Origin: Ceratotherium simum simum
Lineage: Eukaryota; Chordata; Mammalia; Perissodactyla; Rhinocerotidae
Length of the DNA stretch: 64,000 nt
Direction: 5' to 3'
Assembly: GCF_000283155.1 (NCBI RefSeq)
Contig: NW_004454195.1
Coordinates: 9,334,857-9,398,856, forward strand
Below the pieces are notes generated by a model. It was not told the origin of the DNA, ran no database searches, and worked only from the letters and a program-made list of their open reading frames with translations. Shown here one piece after another: positions 35,085-46,170 of the stretch (positions within the stretch are counted from its first letter, which is position 1; each line of letters opens with the position of its first letter). The position numbers and the translations under genes are program-made.

Positions 35085-36470
35085 TGTCCTTTTTTTTATT
35101 TTTTGCTTAATTTATATTTTTCACTGTATAACACATTTTTATGGTTCAAAATTAAAACTCTATAAAAAGTCTTTCTCAGAGATGTCTCACTTCCATTCTT
35201 ATCCCCTCTACCCTAGTCCCCTCCCCACATCTGTTATAGGTGACCATAGTTTCTGGTTTATCCTTCCAATATCTCTACAAAGGAACCAGAACATACATAG
35301 ATACATATATGCGTGCATGCATGCATATGTAATATATTTATATATGCATATTTATATTCTTATTTCCTCTGGTTTCATGCACAAATATACCATAGCACGT
35401 CACTGATTTGCACCTTTTTTTTTGCTTGGCAATGTATCCTGGAGAACTCTCCATGTCTATTGAACCTTTCCTCATTCTTTTTATATGGCTGCCAAGTACA
35501 CCATTGTATACTAGTCCCTTTTTATTAATCAGTCCTCATTGATGGACATTTGTATTTCCAATCCTTTGCTATTACAAATAATTATGCAATTAATGACTTT
35601 GTGCAAACTTATTTCATATTGGTGGAGATGTATTCTGAGGGATTCCCAAGAAGCTGGGTCAAAGGGTAAATGCACATGTAATTTTGTTAGATGATGCTAA
35701 AATCCTCTGCATAGAGGTTGTACCATTTGCACTCCCACCTACAATGTGTGAAGCGCAGATGCTCCAAGCGCAGTCAACAGAATGTATTGTTCAAATTTTG
35801 GAGTTCTCACCAATCTTATAGGTGAGAAATATCTCAGTAAAATTTTAATCTGAATTTCTTTTATTATAAGTCTGGTTGAACGTTTTTCCTATATTTAAAA
35901 GCCACTTTCTTTCTTTACCTGTGAATTGTCTGTGTATTTTGTCCTTATTTTTTTTATCAGTTTTTCTTTTGTTGTCATTGTTATTGATGATGATGATTTA
36001 AGAGTGCTTTAACTTTTGGTGAGCCTAGTCCCTTATTGGTTTGAGTTGCAAATATTTTCCCGGTTTGTTTTTGTCTTTTGACTTTTGCCATGTGGAAAAT
36101 TTTATCTATACTTGGACAGGTTTATTGATCTTTTCCTTTGTTTCTTCTGAATATTGAGTCCCGTAAAGGCTTTCCAATTGATAGATTGGAAATTCACCTG
36201 TTTTCTCAGAAACATAAATGGGTTCATTTTTTACATTGAGATCTCTAAACCCATTTGGAGTTTATTCTGGTATTCTGTGTGACATATGGATCCAATTTTA
36301 TATTTTTCCAAATAGCTTTTCAGTTGTCCCAACACTTTTTATTAAGAAGTCCAACTTTCTCTGTTTATTTGAGATACCACCTTTATGAGTCTTTTTACAT
36401 GTGTTCTTGTGTCTCTTTCTGGACTTTTAATTTTGTTCTCTTTGTCTTTCTATTCCTTTTTTATTACATT
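35085..36470 (-). repeat. L1 LINE (L1M-type), 3' UTR and part of ORF2
   Basis: An old L1 in reverse orientation: left T-rich tail near 35089-35103, 'ccttttatattctta'-like AT blocks, 'aacctttcctcattcttttt' near 35463, 'gatggacatttgtatttcca' near 35541, 'tttgcactcccacctacaat' near 35727, then ORF2-derived text near 36240-36400 ('gagtttattctggtattctg', 'cagttgtcccaacacttttt'). There are many stop codons and no intact ORF. The right boundary is approximate. Confidence 0.85.
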
Positions 36471-37495
36471 TTTAATGTGAGGACAATAGTTATCTACATT
36501 TGTAGGTGAAATTCCATCCTTTACTGATTTTTCTCCTTGTTACTGTCTTTCTGTGGACACCCTACTTTATTTTTACTGCAGTCAGATTTTGTGTATTTGG
36601 CAAGCAATGAAGGCCTACCACACTCCAAATACCAATGGGAAGTGGGGAGCAGAAACTCCTTGAGCAGCTCAGTGCCCAGAGGGGAGATACACAACACGTC
36701 TTCTTAGACTTCTCTCCGCATAGTGATTATGGTGCCTTCAGCCAAAGCCTCCTTGGTTATTCCAAAGGCTCTTATAATATGCCTTAAGTGAGTGGAATTT
36801 CTTTATCTGCCAGAGATTTTTGGCCGGAACACATATGCCCACCATTGTTCAGGATAATTCTTCTACTAAGTCCTTTTTATGAACAGCCTGACAATAAGGC
36901 ATCTTTCCATCAGGGCTGATTTTGCAATTTGGCTTCTGGGTTCAAGTTGAACCAATATCCAGTTATGTCATTGGATATGGTAGCAGAAGTCTGTTACTCT
37001 TATCCCAAGTGACAGCTAAACTTCTTTCAAATACTCTCTTTCTGCAAATTGAATTGTGTACCCTTTCCAGATTCTTCCCGTTTGGCTGGGCCATATCTTA
37101 TGGGGACTGAAGTGATGTTGGGTTGGAGTCTGCATAATGTCTCTATCTTACTATGTGGTCACAAATTCATACTAATGACACTCTTGAGTACTGCAGACAA
37201 GTACTATTAGCCACTTGAGAATCCCTTCCCTCCTCCTCCCTTCCTTTCCTCCCTCTCCTTCTCCCAGATTTTGTGCTTCATTCATTGCCGCACAACCCCA
37301 AAGTTTCACAGAGATTTGTGAGAAAAGCATTCTTTCAGTTTCACCTGAAACTACTCTCTTCAACGGGCCAAACAGAGGTCCACGGGGGGCCCTCCGGAGG
37401 ACTGGTCTCCGAGGCAGATGCTAACAAGTCTTCAAACTCTCACCCCTCCTCTCCAGGCAAAACCCTTCTCCTAGAGTTCCACAATTGTCCTGTTC
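36471..37495. other. Unrecognised DNA with a pyrimidine tract
   Basis: About 1 kb. A 44-nt uninterrupted pyrimidine run lies at 37222-37265. ORFs of 60-90 codons around it are unrecognised. Confidence 0.4.
37222..37265 (+). repeat. 44-nt uninterrupted pyrimidine tract
   Basis: All C or T, in a TCC/CTCC mosaic. It is triplex-prone sequence like the purine tract at 23410-23459 but on the other strand. Confidence 0.95.
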
Positions 37496-37500
37496 ACCCC

Positions 37501-37952
37501 TGTTATGAGTTGACTTGTGTTTCCCAGACAGATATGTTGAAGCCTTAACCCTCGTACCTTAGAACATGACCTTATTTGGAAATAGGGTCGCTGCAGGTGT
37601 AATTAGTTAAGATGAGGTCATACTGGAGTAGTGGGGCCTTTAGGCCAATATGACTGGTGTCCTTAAAAGAAGCGGAGAAAAACACACAGGGAGAAGACGG
37701 CCATGTGACAGTGAAGGCAGAAATCAAAGTGCTGCAGCTGCAAACTAAAGAAAGCCAAGGATTGCCAGTAAACTACCAGGGGCTAGGAGGAGGGGGGAAG
37801 GATTCTCCCTACCGGTGTCAGAGGGAGCACGGCCCTGTCGACACTTTGAATTCAGACTTCTGGCCTCCAGAACTGTGGGAAAATACATTTCTGTTGTTTT
37901 AAGCCACCTAGTTTGTGATGCTTCTCTATGGCAGTGCTAGGAAACTAATACG
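37501..37952 (+). mobile_element. MLT1-type (MaLR) solo LTR, complete
   Basis: It starts tgttatgagttgacttgtgt, contains 'accttatttggaaatagggt' near 37570 and 'aattagttaagatgaggtca' near 37601, and near its 3' end has 'tctggcctccagaactgtgg' (37859) and 'tgttttaagccacctagttt' (37894). The last dinucleotide is CG where CA is expected. The perfect 5-bp repeat acccc at 37496-37500 and 37953-37957 is the target-site duplication. Confidence 0.92.
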
Positions 37953-38199
37953 ACCCCAAAGTTATATTTCAAGAGGATTTTGACCCACATAATTTCTGCC
38001 CCAAGGTACAGACACAAGAGAAAACATCAGATGTAAAAGTGACCTTTCCTTTCTTTTCGTGAGACACTATTATTTCCCCCAAAGACTCGAGATCAGCTCA
38101 CAGGGAATGAGGGGCTATGACCAGGCCTACATTACCCTAGTGAAACGTGATCAGTGGAAAGCACCTTCACTCTTGCCAATAGCTGATGACACCAGCCCT

Positions 38200-38560
38200 C
38201 TTCTCCAGCCACGTGTCCTATTATTTGCCTGTTTTCCCACCTGGAATTATCCTCACCTCTCCTCTCCTCTTACTCAACACCCTACCTGTGCCAGAGGCTC
38301 AGTTCATGCTCCTCTTCCTATATGAAGCCTTTCTTGACTGTATCAGAGCACAGTGACCTCTTCCCGCTCTGCGTTCCTGTAATAATCTTCTCTGTGCTTC
38401 TCACTAGGGTATGTAGTGAATGTTCCTCGCTATCTCGTACAGCTATGTTCCCCTCATTCTAACCTGATGCTAAGTGCCTGAAGGGCGGGGATTATGGCTC
38501 TGGGCACTTCGTGCAATGCCCTGCACATTGTGAGAGCCCAGAAAATTCAGTAGCAGACAG
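38200..38560 (+). repeat. L2 LINE 3' region
   Basis: L2-like sense text: 'cttcctatatgaagcctttc' near 38313, 'gtgcctgaagggcggggatt' near 38474, 'cgtgcaatgccctgcacatt' near 38510, then a degraded terminal repeat near 38540. Confidence 0.65.
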
Positions 38561-39027
38561 AACAGGTCTGAAAATACATCATCAACCATAAACTAAACAA
38601 GACACAATGGCCACAAGCAGGAAAGTAAGTAAGGAGGATTCTTATTGAAAAAGATGAAACCAAGCAAAAATACTTGGGAGGGAAACATTTAAAATGACGC
38701 TTCTTGCTACAATAAATTTAGAAAGAGCCAACGACTGGAGAAAGCTGACTAACTAGTTAAAATTGATCTGTCTCCATTCAAATTTTCTTTTCTGTTTATT
38801 CTTATACATGAGTCCCCCCTTATCCACAAGGGATACGTTCTAAGACCCCCAGTGGATGCCTGAAACCGTGGATAGTACCAAACCCTATATATACTGCGTT
38901 TTTCCCTATACATACATGCCTATGATAAAGTTTAATTTACAAATTAGGCACAGTAAGAGATTAACAACAATAACTAAGTACAGAATAGAACAATTATAAC
39001 AATATACTGTAATAAAAGTTTCCGTAG

Positions 39028-39250
39028 GGGCTAGCCTAGTGGTTAAGTTCACACCCTCTGCTTCGGCGATCCTGGGTTTGCGGGTTTGGATCCTGGGCAG
39101 ACCTGTATAGCACTCGTCAAGCCACGCTGTGGAGGCATCCCACATGCAAAATAGAGGAAGATTGGCATGGATGTTAGGTCCCACATGCAAAATAGAGGAA
39201 GATTGGCATGGATGTTAGCTCAGGGCCAATCTTCCTCACCAGGAAAAAAA
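39028..39250 (+). mobile_element. ERE SINE with internal 41-bp tandem duplication, inside Tigger
   Basis: ERE head ggggctagcctagtggttaa with a partly deleted promoter region. The body segment at 39138-39178 is repeated at 39179-39219 with 40 of 41 positions identical. Flanks aaaagtttccgtag (39014-39027) and aaaagtttctgtag (39251-39264) are the target-site duplication, differing by one C/T change at a CpG. CpGs are decayed, so the copy is older than those at 4518 and 33333. Confidence 0.94.
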
Positions 39251-39404
39251 AAAAGTTTCTGTAGATCTTAGCAACCTCAGCATACAATTTTTTTTCTTTC
39301 TTTATTAAATAGAGAAGTTTCACCTTTTGACTTAAAGGAAGCACTTTCCGGCTTCTCTTTGGCATATCTGAACTGCCAGCATCACTATTCTTGTGCTTTG
39401 GGGC

Positions 39405-39407
39405 CAT
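39405..39407 (-). pseudogene. Start codon of the remnant Tigger transposase
   Basis: The minus-strand ATG here begins the recognisable transposase N-terminus. The upstream 41 codons in the same frame are Tigger 5' UTR read-through. Downstream the frame runs into the antisense ERE at about 39250 and ends at 39174, producing a chimeric ORF. This is a fossil coding fragment, not a gene. Confidence 0.75.
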
Positions 39408-39844
39408 TATAAGTAAAATAAGGGTTACTTGAACACAAGCACTGCGATATCGCACAGTCAATCTGATAACCAGACAGCTATGAAGTGACAAACGGGCAGG
39501 TAGCATATACAGTGTAGATATGCTGGACAAAGGGAGGATTCACATCTTGGGATGGCACAAGATTTCATCACAATACTCAGAATGGCATGCCATTTAAAAT
39601 ATATGAATTATTTCCGGAATTTTCCATTTAATATTTTCAGACCGAGGTTGACCGTGGATAACTGAAACTGCAGAAAGCAAAACAAGGGGAGACTGCTATA
39701 GTTCCTTCTCTACCTGGGTTTTGGTTTGGGTTTACTGTTTTGATCAACGTTTTGTACTCTTTTCTTTAAAAGTATCTTGAAATTATAGAATTTTATTTTC
39801 AGAAAGGAGCTTAGAGATTTTTCATTCATTTTGAAGAGAGAAAG

Positions 39845-40045
39845 ACATAGAATTTGGAGCCAGTCATGAGTAAAATGCCAAATCCTCTGTTTATTAGCTG
39901 TGGGATGTGGGGTAAGTTACTCATTTCTTTGAACTTAGTTTCCTTACTATAATAATGGGATAGTAAAGTTTTCCAGGAGAGGAATCCGTATTGGGAAGAT
40001 TAAAACTATTGTGGACATTGGCTGGGCACATAAAGAAGGCACTTT
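39845..40045 (+). repeat. MIR SINE, sense orientation
   Basis: 'catagaatttggagccagtc' near 39846, 'tattagctgtgggatgtggg' near 39893, 'ttagtttccttactataata' near 39936, then a 'ggctgggcacataaagaagg' tail near 40020. Confidence 0.8.
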
Positions 40046-40904
40046 ATAATGGTAGCTTTTTTATAGCAGCTGAAAAACTCATCCTTGGAATAGGTCAGAT
40101 CAATGGTTTTCAGACTCTGTTCCTTAGAGCCCTGGAGGCATGAAGATGTGACCCCACAGCCACCATGCTGGCAGTGGCTGAAGGCAAAAGAGTTGCCTGA
40201 TGGGCAGAGTTCCATCAGCTCCCTAACCCTCCTCCACCAGGGAAGCTCTCATTTTTGTCTGTTTTATGTATTGGAGTTCAGTGTAGGATTGCCCCATTAA
40301 AAAAAAAAAAAAGAATTCAAAACATTTAAACTCTAAGTGTAGGACAGTGCTTTTCATGTGATGTTTACCATGGCACACCTGTCTTAGTTACTAAAACTAA
40401 GTATTTCTATCATTTAGAACAAAGACCCCAGTATCAAAAGAAATACATTTGATTTCAATGGGTTGTTTGAAAATCCTGTGTTAGTTGGGAAAACTATTAC
40501 TTTCTCCCACAACAGAAACCTGGAAAGTTAACTTCCTCAAAAAAAAAAAAAAAAAGATGGGATAAATGTCCAATAAATACCTAAACCACACACAGCATAA
40601 TGTTTTGAAAGAATAAATGAAATAAACGCTGGAAAATCTTTGCTATAAAAACATAGGGCATTATTATTATGTTCATGCTGTTCCATCATCTGTATTTAAT
40701 TTGTACTCTCTTATCTTCAGCATGCTCCCTGCAATCTGGAGATTAAACCAGAGGCAGGGACTGAAGGTCATCCAAACAAAACTCAAACCCATAAAGGTCT
40801 CACAACTCTGATTAATTGGAACAACAATGTCTAGGAGAAGATAGAATAACAGGGAGAGTGTCTGGTGACTGGGATGATAGTGATGTTACTGCAGATGCTG
40901 CTGC
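40046..40904. other. Unrecognised DNA with two poly-A tracts
   Basis: A-runs of 13-17 nt lie at about 40299-40311 and 40539-40555. They could be retroposon tails, but the sequence upstream of each matches no SINE, LINE or processed transcript that I can identify. Confidence 0.4.
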
Positions 40905-41125
40905 TACTGGCCACCATTAATAGATTGCTACATGGTAGGCACTATGCTAAGTACTTGAATCTTCACAATACTCTACAAAAGAGGTATCATTATGCTCATT
41001 TCACAGACAGGAAAACTAAGGCCCAGAGAATTTAAGCAATTGTCACCTAGCTAGCAAATGGAGTAACCGAGAGTTTACCTTAGATTGGCTGACTCAAAGA
41101 CTAAGCTTTTAATAATTATGCTACT
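40905..41125 (-). repeat. MIR SINE, reverse orientation
   Basis: 'ggtaggcactatgctaagta' near 40935, 'gaggtatcattatgctcatt' near 40981, 'aggaaaactaaggcccagag' near 41009, then a 'ttgtcacctagctagcaaat' block near 41040. Confidence 0.88.
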
Positions 41126-41281
41126 TAAATTGTTAGAAGGTGATAATGGACAAGATAATTCTGATTTTTTGAAACTGCAGTTCTTCCATTACAAAAATTA
41201 ACATAATTATATCCTCTCTTTCTGTTTTAGGGAAATGTAGAAATGCTTTTTCACTGAACAAAATATTTTTACACCTGTAAG

Positions 41282-43500
41282 TACAATCCCAGTTCAAGAT
41301 GGCAGACAGAGCATGTATATTTGCCTACTGTTTCTCCCAAGATCCTATTGAAATGTCTATAAAGATATATAAAGGAGGAATAAGTCTATTAGAATGCTGA
41401 AAACAAATAGAACGTCATCAGCAGAAATTTTGGTGACTTAGATAAATTTCTGGGAGTCAGAAAGCAGATGGGACCATATCTATGTACCAAAGCAGAGCAA
41501 TACACAAGCCAAAATGTGCAAGTGAGAAGGCTTCAGCCACAATCCTCACCTGGAAAGGCTCTAAGGCTTGGAGCCAGTGGGTAAAGAGCAAACATCGGCC
41601 TGGGGCAGTGATCAGGGGGGTAAACCACAGAACAGACAAACCACAGAAAAGCTGGGTCACTCAGGCCCTCCCTCCCCACTCCATCTCCAGAGCAGCTGTT
41701 TACCCTCAGCTGGAACACCAATGACTACATTCTAAAGAGAGTAAAAGATCTTCCTGAGAAGGGAATGGGGGCTTGGGTGGAGGCAGAAGTATTGTCTAGC
41801 CTTCTAGCCTGAAGGGCTTTAAAGCCTCCACAATTAACACAAACCCAGCTCCACTCCAAATGGAATTCCACCCCCAGATAAAGCCCTTCACCCTTGGGCA
41901 ATTGTGATGGTCCTGAACTTGCTGGCTAAACGGAAGCCTGACTGTGGCAAATCCATCCACTTACACAGAACCATAATCAGCCTTTCGATTCAGAAAATGG
42001 CCTTCTAAGTAAACACACCTATTGGTGAAATTCACTCCATTGACCTATATTAATCAACATAGTTCTTCATACATATGAATAGTCAACAAAGGATCACCAG
42101 GCATTTGAGGCTAATCAACGAGAGGCAAGATAAAGACTGAGGTAGACACAAACTGGCCTCTGAGAAAACAGAGAAAAAATAATGAGAGATAACTTATAAA
42201 ATATCTAATTATCTTCACAGAGATTTGAGAGGCTCTTGCATCTTTCAAAAAAGTACTGGCTACTATGTGAGCAAAGTGGATCAATTAGGGAACAAAAAAG
42301 GAGTATTGGAAATTTGAAAGAAGTATCAGAATTTTAAAAAATTTAATGAAAGAGCTAAATAGTGGAATGGAAGTAGTTGAAGACCAAACCAGGGACATGT
42401 TTGAGAGAGTGAAGGACATCTCCCAGAAAGCCAGATAAAAAGGAAAAAGATATGGATAATACAAAAGAAAAATTAAGTCAGTAAAAATAGATTTTAAAAC
42501 AGCGTTCATTTAAAAGCAGTTTTAAAGACAATGGAAGGGAGGATGTAATCAAAGACATAATAAAGAAAAGTGTTTTGATCTGAAAAAGACTCAGGGTTTT
42601 AAACTGAAAAGGCCCCCAAAATGCGAAGCATTTATATAAAATGACACTCAGTTACTTACCCAGGCACATCTGTAGAAATCATAGAACACTGGGGCTAAAG
42701 AGAAAATCCCAGTTTTCCAGAGAGAAAAGTAGGTCACCTGCCAAGAACAAGTGTAAGATGGACAACAGACTTACTCTAGCAACACTGAAAGCCAGAAGAC
42801 AATGGAGTCACGTCTGAACTACAGAGGGAGAATGATTTGGAGTCTAGACAATCAAGTGTGAGGGCAAAATTGAGAGGATTACAAACATATGATGATGCAG
42901 AAATTTTATGTTTATTGCATCCTTAACAAATTACTTAAGTATGTTTTCTAATAGAACATAAAAAGCATTCAGAGAATACTGAAATAAAATTCCAGTTTGA
43001 CAATTGTGCAGCAAATCTAGGAAGCAATTGGTCCAAAAAAGTCAGAGGACTCCGTCAAGAATGTCTTCAAGGAGGCCGGCCTGGTGGCGCAGCAGTTAAG
43101 TGTGCGCACTGCCCGGGGTTTGCCAGTTCGGATCCCAGGTGTGCACCAACGCACTGTTTGTTGAGCCATGCTTTGGCGGCGTCCCGTATAAAGTAGAGGA
43201 AGATGGGCACAGATGTTAGCTCAGCACCAATCTTCCTCAGCAAAAAAAAAACGGAGGATTGGTATCAGATGTTAGCTCAGGGCTGATCTTCCTCACACAC
43301 AAAAAAAAGGAATGTCTTCAAGAAGAAAGTAGATTTCAATACAAAATATAAGGCAATGATCTTTTCTGTTAACAAGGAAAAAGAAAGCCAGATAAAAACT
43401 CTGAAAAAGATTTAAAAAGCCATACAAAAAACTTCCTAAGATATGAGGCAAACTAAAATATGCATAATTTTGAATAATTACAGAGAATAAGAAGAGAGCA
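41282..43500 (+). repeat. HAL1 (half-L1) LINE, split by an ERE
   Basis: A long sense-oriented HAL1 remnant. It starts with 'caagatggcagacagagcat' near 41295. Downstream are 'ggagggaggatgtaatc'-like text near 42535, 'agaacactggggctaaagag' near 42682, 'ttccagagagaaaagtaggt' near 42716, and 'ctgaaagccagaagacaatg' near 42785. HAL1 families encode only an ORF1-like RNA-binding protein and depend on L1 for reverse transcriptase. Frames here are heavily interrupted, so no protein is expected. The ERE at 43072-43309 interrupts the 3' part. Confidence 0.78.
43072..43309 (+). mobile_element. ERE SINE inside HAL1
   Basis: It starts gaggccggcctggtggcgca and has a shortened promoter region ('gtttgccagttcggatccca'), two 'gatgttagctcag' body repeats (near 43213 and 43268) and a short A-rich tail. 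The 13-bp repeat gaatgtcttcaag at 43059-43071 and 43310-43322 is a perfect target-site duplication. Confidence 0.95.
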
Positions 43501-43610
43501 TTGATTTGATTTTGATGTTTAGAATGTTCTTCTTTGAGTGAGACTAGTTTAAAGCAATAGATCTATATTCGTTTTTTCTATGGGTCCAATCACGCTAGCT
43601 GGTTTTACAG

Positions 43611-44239
43611 TGATTGTTCCAGTTATCTTATTGCTGCATGACAAATCACCCCAGAACTTATAGCTTAAAACAACAACCATCATTATCTCTCATGGTTTCT
43701 GTGAGCAAGGAATTTGGGAGAGGATCAACTAGGTGGCTCTGGCTCGAGATATCTTGTGAAGTTGCAGTCAGAGGGTGGCTGGTCCTGGGATCATCCTGAA
43801 GCCTCCCTCACTCACATGTCTGGTCCCTGGGCTGGGAAGACTAGAGGGCTAGACAGCTGAGGACTAGAACTGCTGGGAATTATTTGGCATCTCTCTCTAT
43901 GTCCATGTGGTCTGCCCATGTGGTTTCTGCAGCGTGATGGCTTCAGGATAGTCAGACTTCTTTCACAATGGCGCAGAGTGTCAAAAGCATGTGTTCCAAG
44001 AAAGAACCAGGCAGAAGCTATGTTGCTTTTGTGACCAAGGCTAAGAAGTCACAGAGCATTACTTCTACTGTAAGGAGAAGTATATTCTCTATTATGGAGG
44101 ACAGTCAACAGAAGCCCACTGAGCTTCAAGGGAAGTGGAGATAGATTGCACCTCTTGATGGAAGAGTGACAAGGTTCTGGAACATATGTGGGACTGGAAA
44201 TATTATTGCAGCCTTTTTCGGGAAATACAGTCTCTCACA
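43611..44239 (-). mobile_element. ERV LTR, probably MaLR/MLT1-type
   Basis: Reverse orientation: 'cttattgctgcatgacaaat' near 43627, 'acttatagcttaaaacaaca' near 43656, 'gtttctgtgagcaaggaatt' near 43696, 'aagtcacagagcattacttc' near 44046, 'cacctcttgatggaagagtg' near 44150, then an end 'ctctcaca' at 44239. I recognise the layout as a common mammalian LTR family, but the subfamily is uncertain and no target-site duplication is visible. Confidence 0.7.
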
Positions 44240-44789
44240 GTGATAGTTCCATGATCATAATGCTTTTTATTAGTCTCGAATTTTTAAAATCAACCTATAG
44301 ATAAAATGTAGAAGGCAATCATAAAATAGAACATAGTATAAACATGATGAACCTTGAAAGTGTCAACAAAATGATATTACTGTCATAAATGTGTAGAAAA
44401 GTGGGAGAGAAATATGGATGTAATGATTCTTTCTAGCCTCTTATCCATTCTCTCCTTCCCGTTCTTTCTTTAGCAAGTACTTGCTGAACACCTGCTATGA
44501 GCCAAGGACTTTTTCTAAGTGACTTAGTTTACATAGTGAGGAATCAATAGATTCTAAATTTGATCACGAAATAGAAGTTTAAGTGTAATACTTAAAATTT
44601 TAAGACAAAAACTAGAAGAATTATAACATGCAAATTGTGAGGTAGAGGAACAACATTTTGGAGATAGTGTAGATGAGTTAAAATTTTCATCTTTCATAAT
44701 AGGGAATCAAAAATACTGCCTTTAACAAGTGAATGCTTGAAAGAATTTAGAGAAGAGGCAGTCAATAAGTGGGCTTAAAAGCTTTGTTA
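44240..44789. other. Mostly unrecognised DNA
   Basis: A short reversed L2-like block ('aagtacttgctgaacacctg') lies near 44475. The rest shows no family or coding region. Confidence 0.4.
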
Positions 44790-46170
44790 TATATAGCAAG
44801 GAAAAAACAACCAAATAGAAAAATAGAGAGGAGATTTGAACAGACACTTCACAGAAAGGAAGCTAAATATCCAATAAATACGTGAAAAGGTGTTCAATCT
44901 CATTGGTCATCAGAGAAGTGCAAATTAAAACGAAAATGTAATACATCCACATACTCAACAGAATTGCTAAAATTTGGAAGACTGATAACACCAAGACCAA
45001 CACCTACTTGGCCTGGGTGTGGAGCAAATGGAACGTTCACACTCTGCTGGTGGACAGGGTGGAGATGGCGGAAAGTTAGTGTAAACGCTTTGGAAAACTG
45101 TTGGCCAGTTATGTACTAAAATTGAACATATGCTTACCTTTTAACCTAGCAATTCTCCTCCTAGATCTCTAGCTAAGAGAAACACATACACGTGTACACC
45201 AAAAGACATGTTCAAGAGTGTTCACAGTGATATTATTAATAAGAGCCCTGTATTCGTTAGGGTTCTCCAGAGAAACAGAACCAATAGGAGGCATATATAT
45301 CTAAGCTGGAGACCCAGGAGAGCCGATGGTTTAGTTCCAGTCCAAGTTCAAAGGCCTGACAACTAGAAGAGCTGATGGTGTATTTCTATTCCAAAGGCTA
45401 GCAGGCTTGAGACCCAGGAAGAGCTGACGTTTCAGTTCAAGTCTGAAGGCAGGAAAAAGCTGATGTCCCAGTTCGAAGGCAGTCAGGCTGGAGGAACTCT
45501 CTCTTAGTCAGGAGAGGGTCAGCCTTTTGTTCTGGTCAGGCCTTCAACTGACCAGACAGGGCCCACACACATTAGGAAGGCTATCTACTTTACTCAGTCT
45601 ACTGATTTAAATGTTAATCTCATCCAAAAACACCTTCACAGAAACACCCAGATTAATATTTGACCAAATATCTGGGTATTCCATGGTCCAGCCAAGTTGA
45701 CATATAAAATTAATCATTCCAAGCCCCAAAATGGAAACAACCAAAATATCTATCAATAGTAGAATAGATAGCTTACTTGTGGTATAGTTACATGGTGAAA
45801 TTAAAGCAATGATAACGGATGGGATTAGCTGCACACTATGATACAATTGCATCTCAGAAACAGTACGTTGAGTGAAGAAATCAGACACAAAAGGGTTCAC
45901 ACAGTATGATTCCATTTATATAAAGTAAAAAGCAGAAAAAACTAATCTATAATATTAGAAGTCAGGACATGGTTATGTCTGGGGAGGAAAGGGGGAGTAG
46001 CGATTGGGAGGGGGCACAAAGGAGATCTTGGAGTGCTTGCAACATTTTTTACCTTGATCTTTGTGGTTGTTCATTGGGGTGTTCACTAGGTTATAATTCA
46101 CTGAGCTGTATACCTATGATCTGTGTATTTTTCTGTATTGGTTATACTTCAAAAAAAATTAAAAAAAAAA
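44790..46170 (+). repeat. L1 LINE 3' part (ORF2 end and 3' UTR), split by an LTR
   Basis: Sense L1: 'gaacagacacttcacagaaa' near 44840, 'caatctcattggtcatcaga' near 44897, 'ctctgctggtggacagggtg' near 45043, then after the LTR 'ccaaaatggaaacaaccaaa' near 45726. The 3' UTR has 'gttcactaggttataattca' near 46080 and an A-rich tail to 46170. The frames are broken, so this is not an active element. Confidence 0.88.
45249..45721 (-). mobile_element. MLT2-like (ERVL) solo LTR inside L1
   Basis: Plus strand starts TGTATTCGTTAGGGTTCTCC and ends '...ttaatcattcca', the reverse complement of an ERVL-type LTR. Interior blocks such as 'gagacccaggagagccgatg' (near 45311) and 'gagacccaggaagagctgac' (near 45410) are related internal repeats. 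The perfect 5-bp repeat agccc lies at 45244-45248 and 45722-45726. The L1 reads through when the LTR and one agccc are removed. The subfamily name is from memory and uncertain. Confidence 0.88.

Larger units (their letters stand above)
38807..39698 (-). mobile_element. Tigger (pogo/Tc1-mariner) transposon, internally deleted, with ERE insert
   Basis: Inverted ends are recognisable: 'gtccccccttatccacaagg' near 38812 and 'accgtggataactgaaactg' near 39651, with TA target sites at 38805-38806 and 39699-39700. The minus strand retains the transposase N-terminus starting at 39407 (MAPKHKNSDAGSSDMPKRSR, followed by a KVLPLSQKVKLL segment), a Tigger helix-turn-helix DNA-binding start. The frame is lost after about 50 codons, and the DDE catalytic region is absent. 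Without the ERE the element is about 660 bp, so it is immobile. It is probably Tigger3-like; the subfamily is uncertain. Confidence 0.9.

Noticed and set aside
39174..39530. Functional Tigger transposase
   Set aside because: Only about 50 N-terminal codons remain; the catalytic domain is missing and the frame ends in ERE sequence.
40299..40555. Processed pseudogene tails at the two poly-A tracts
   Set aside because: No transcript-like sequence or direct repeats could be recognised next to them.
44458..44525. L2 fragment in reverse orientation
   Set aside because: Similarity covers only about 40 bp and could be chance.
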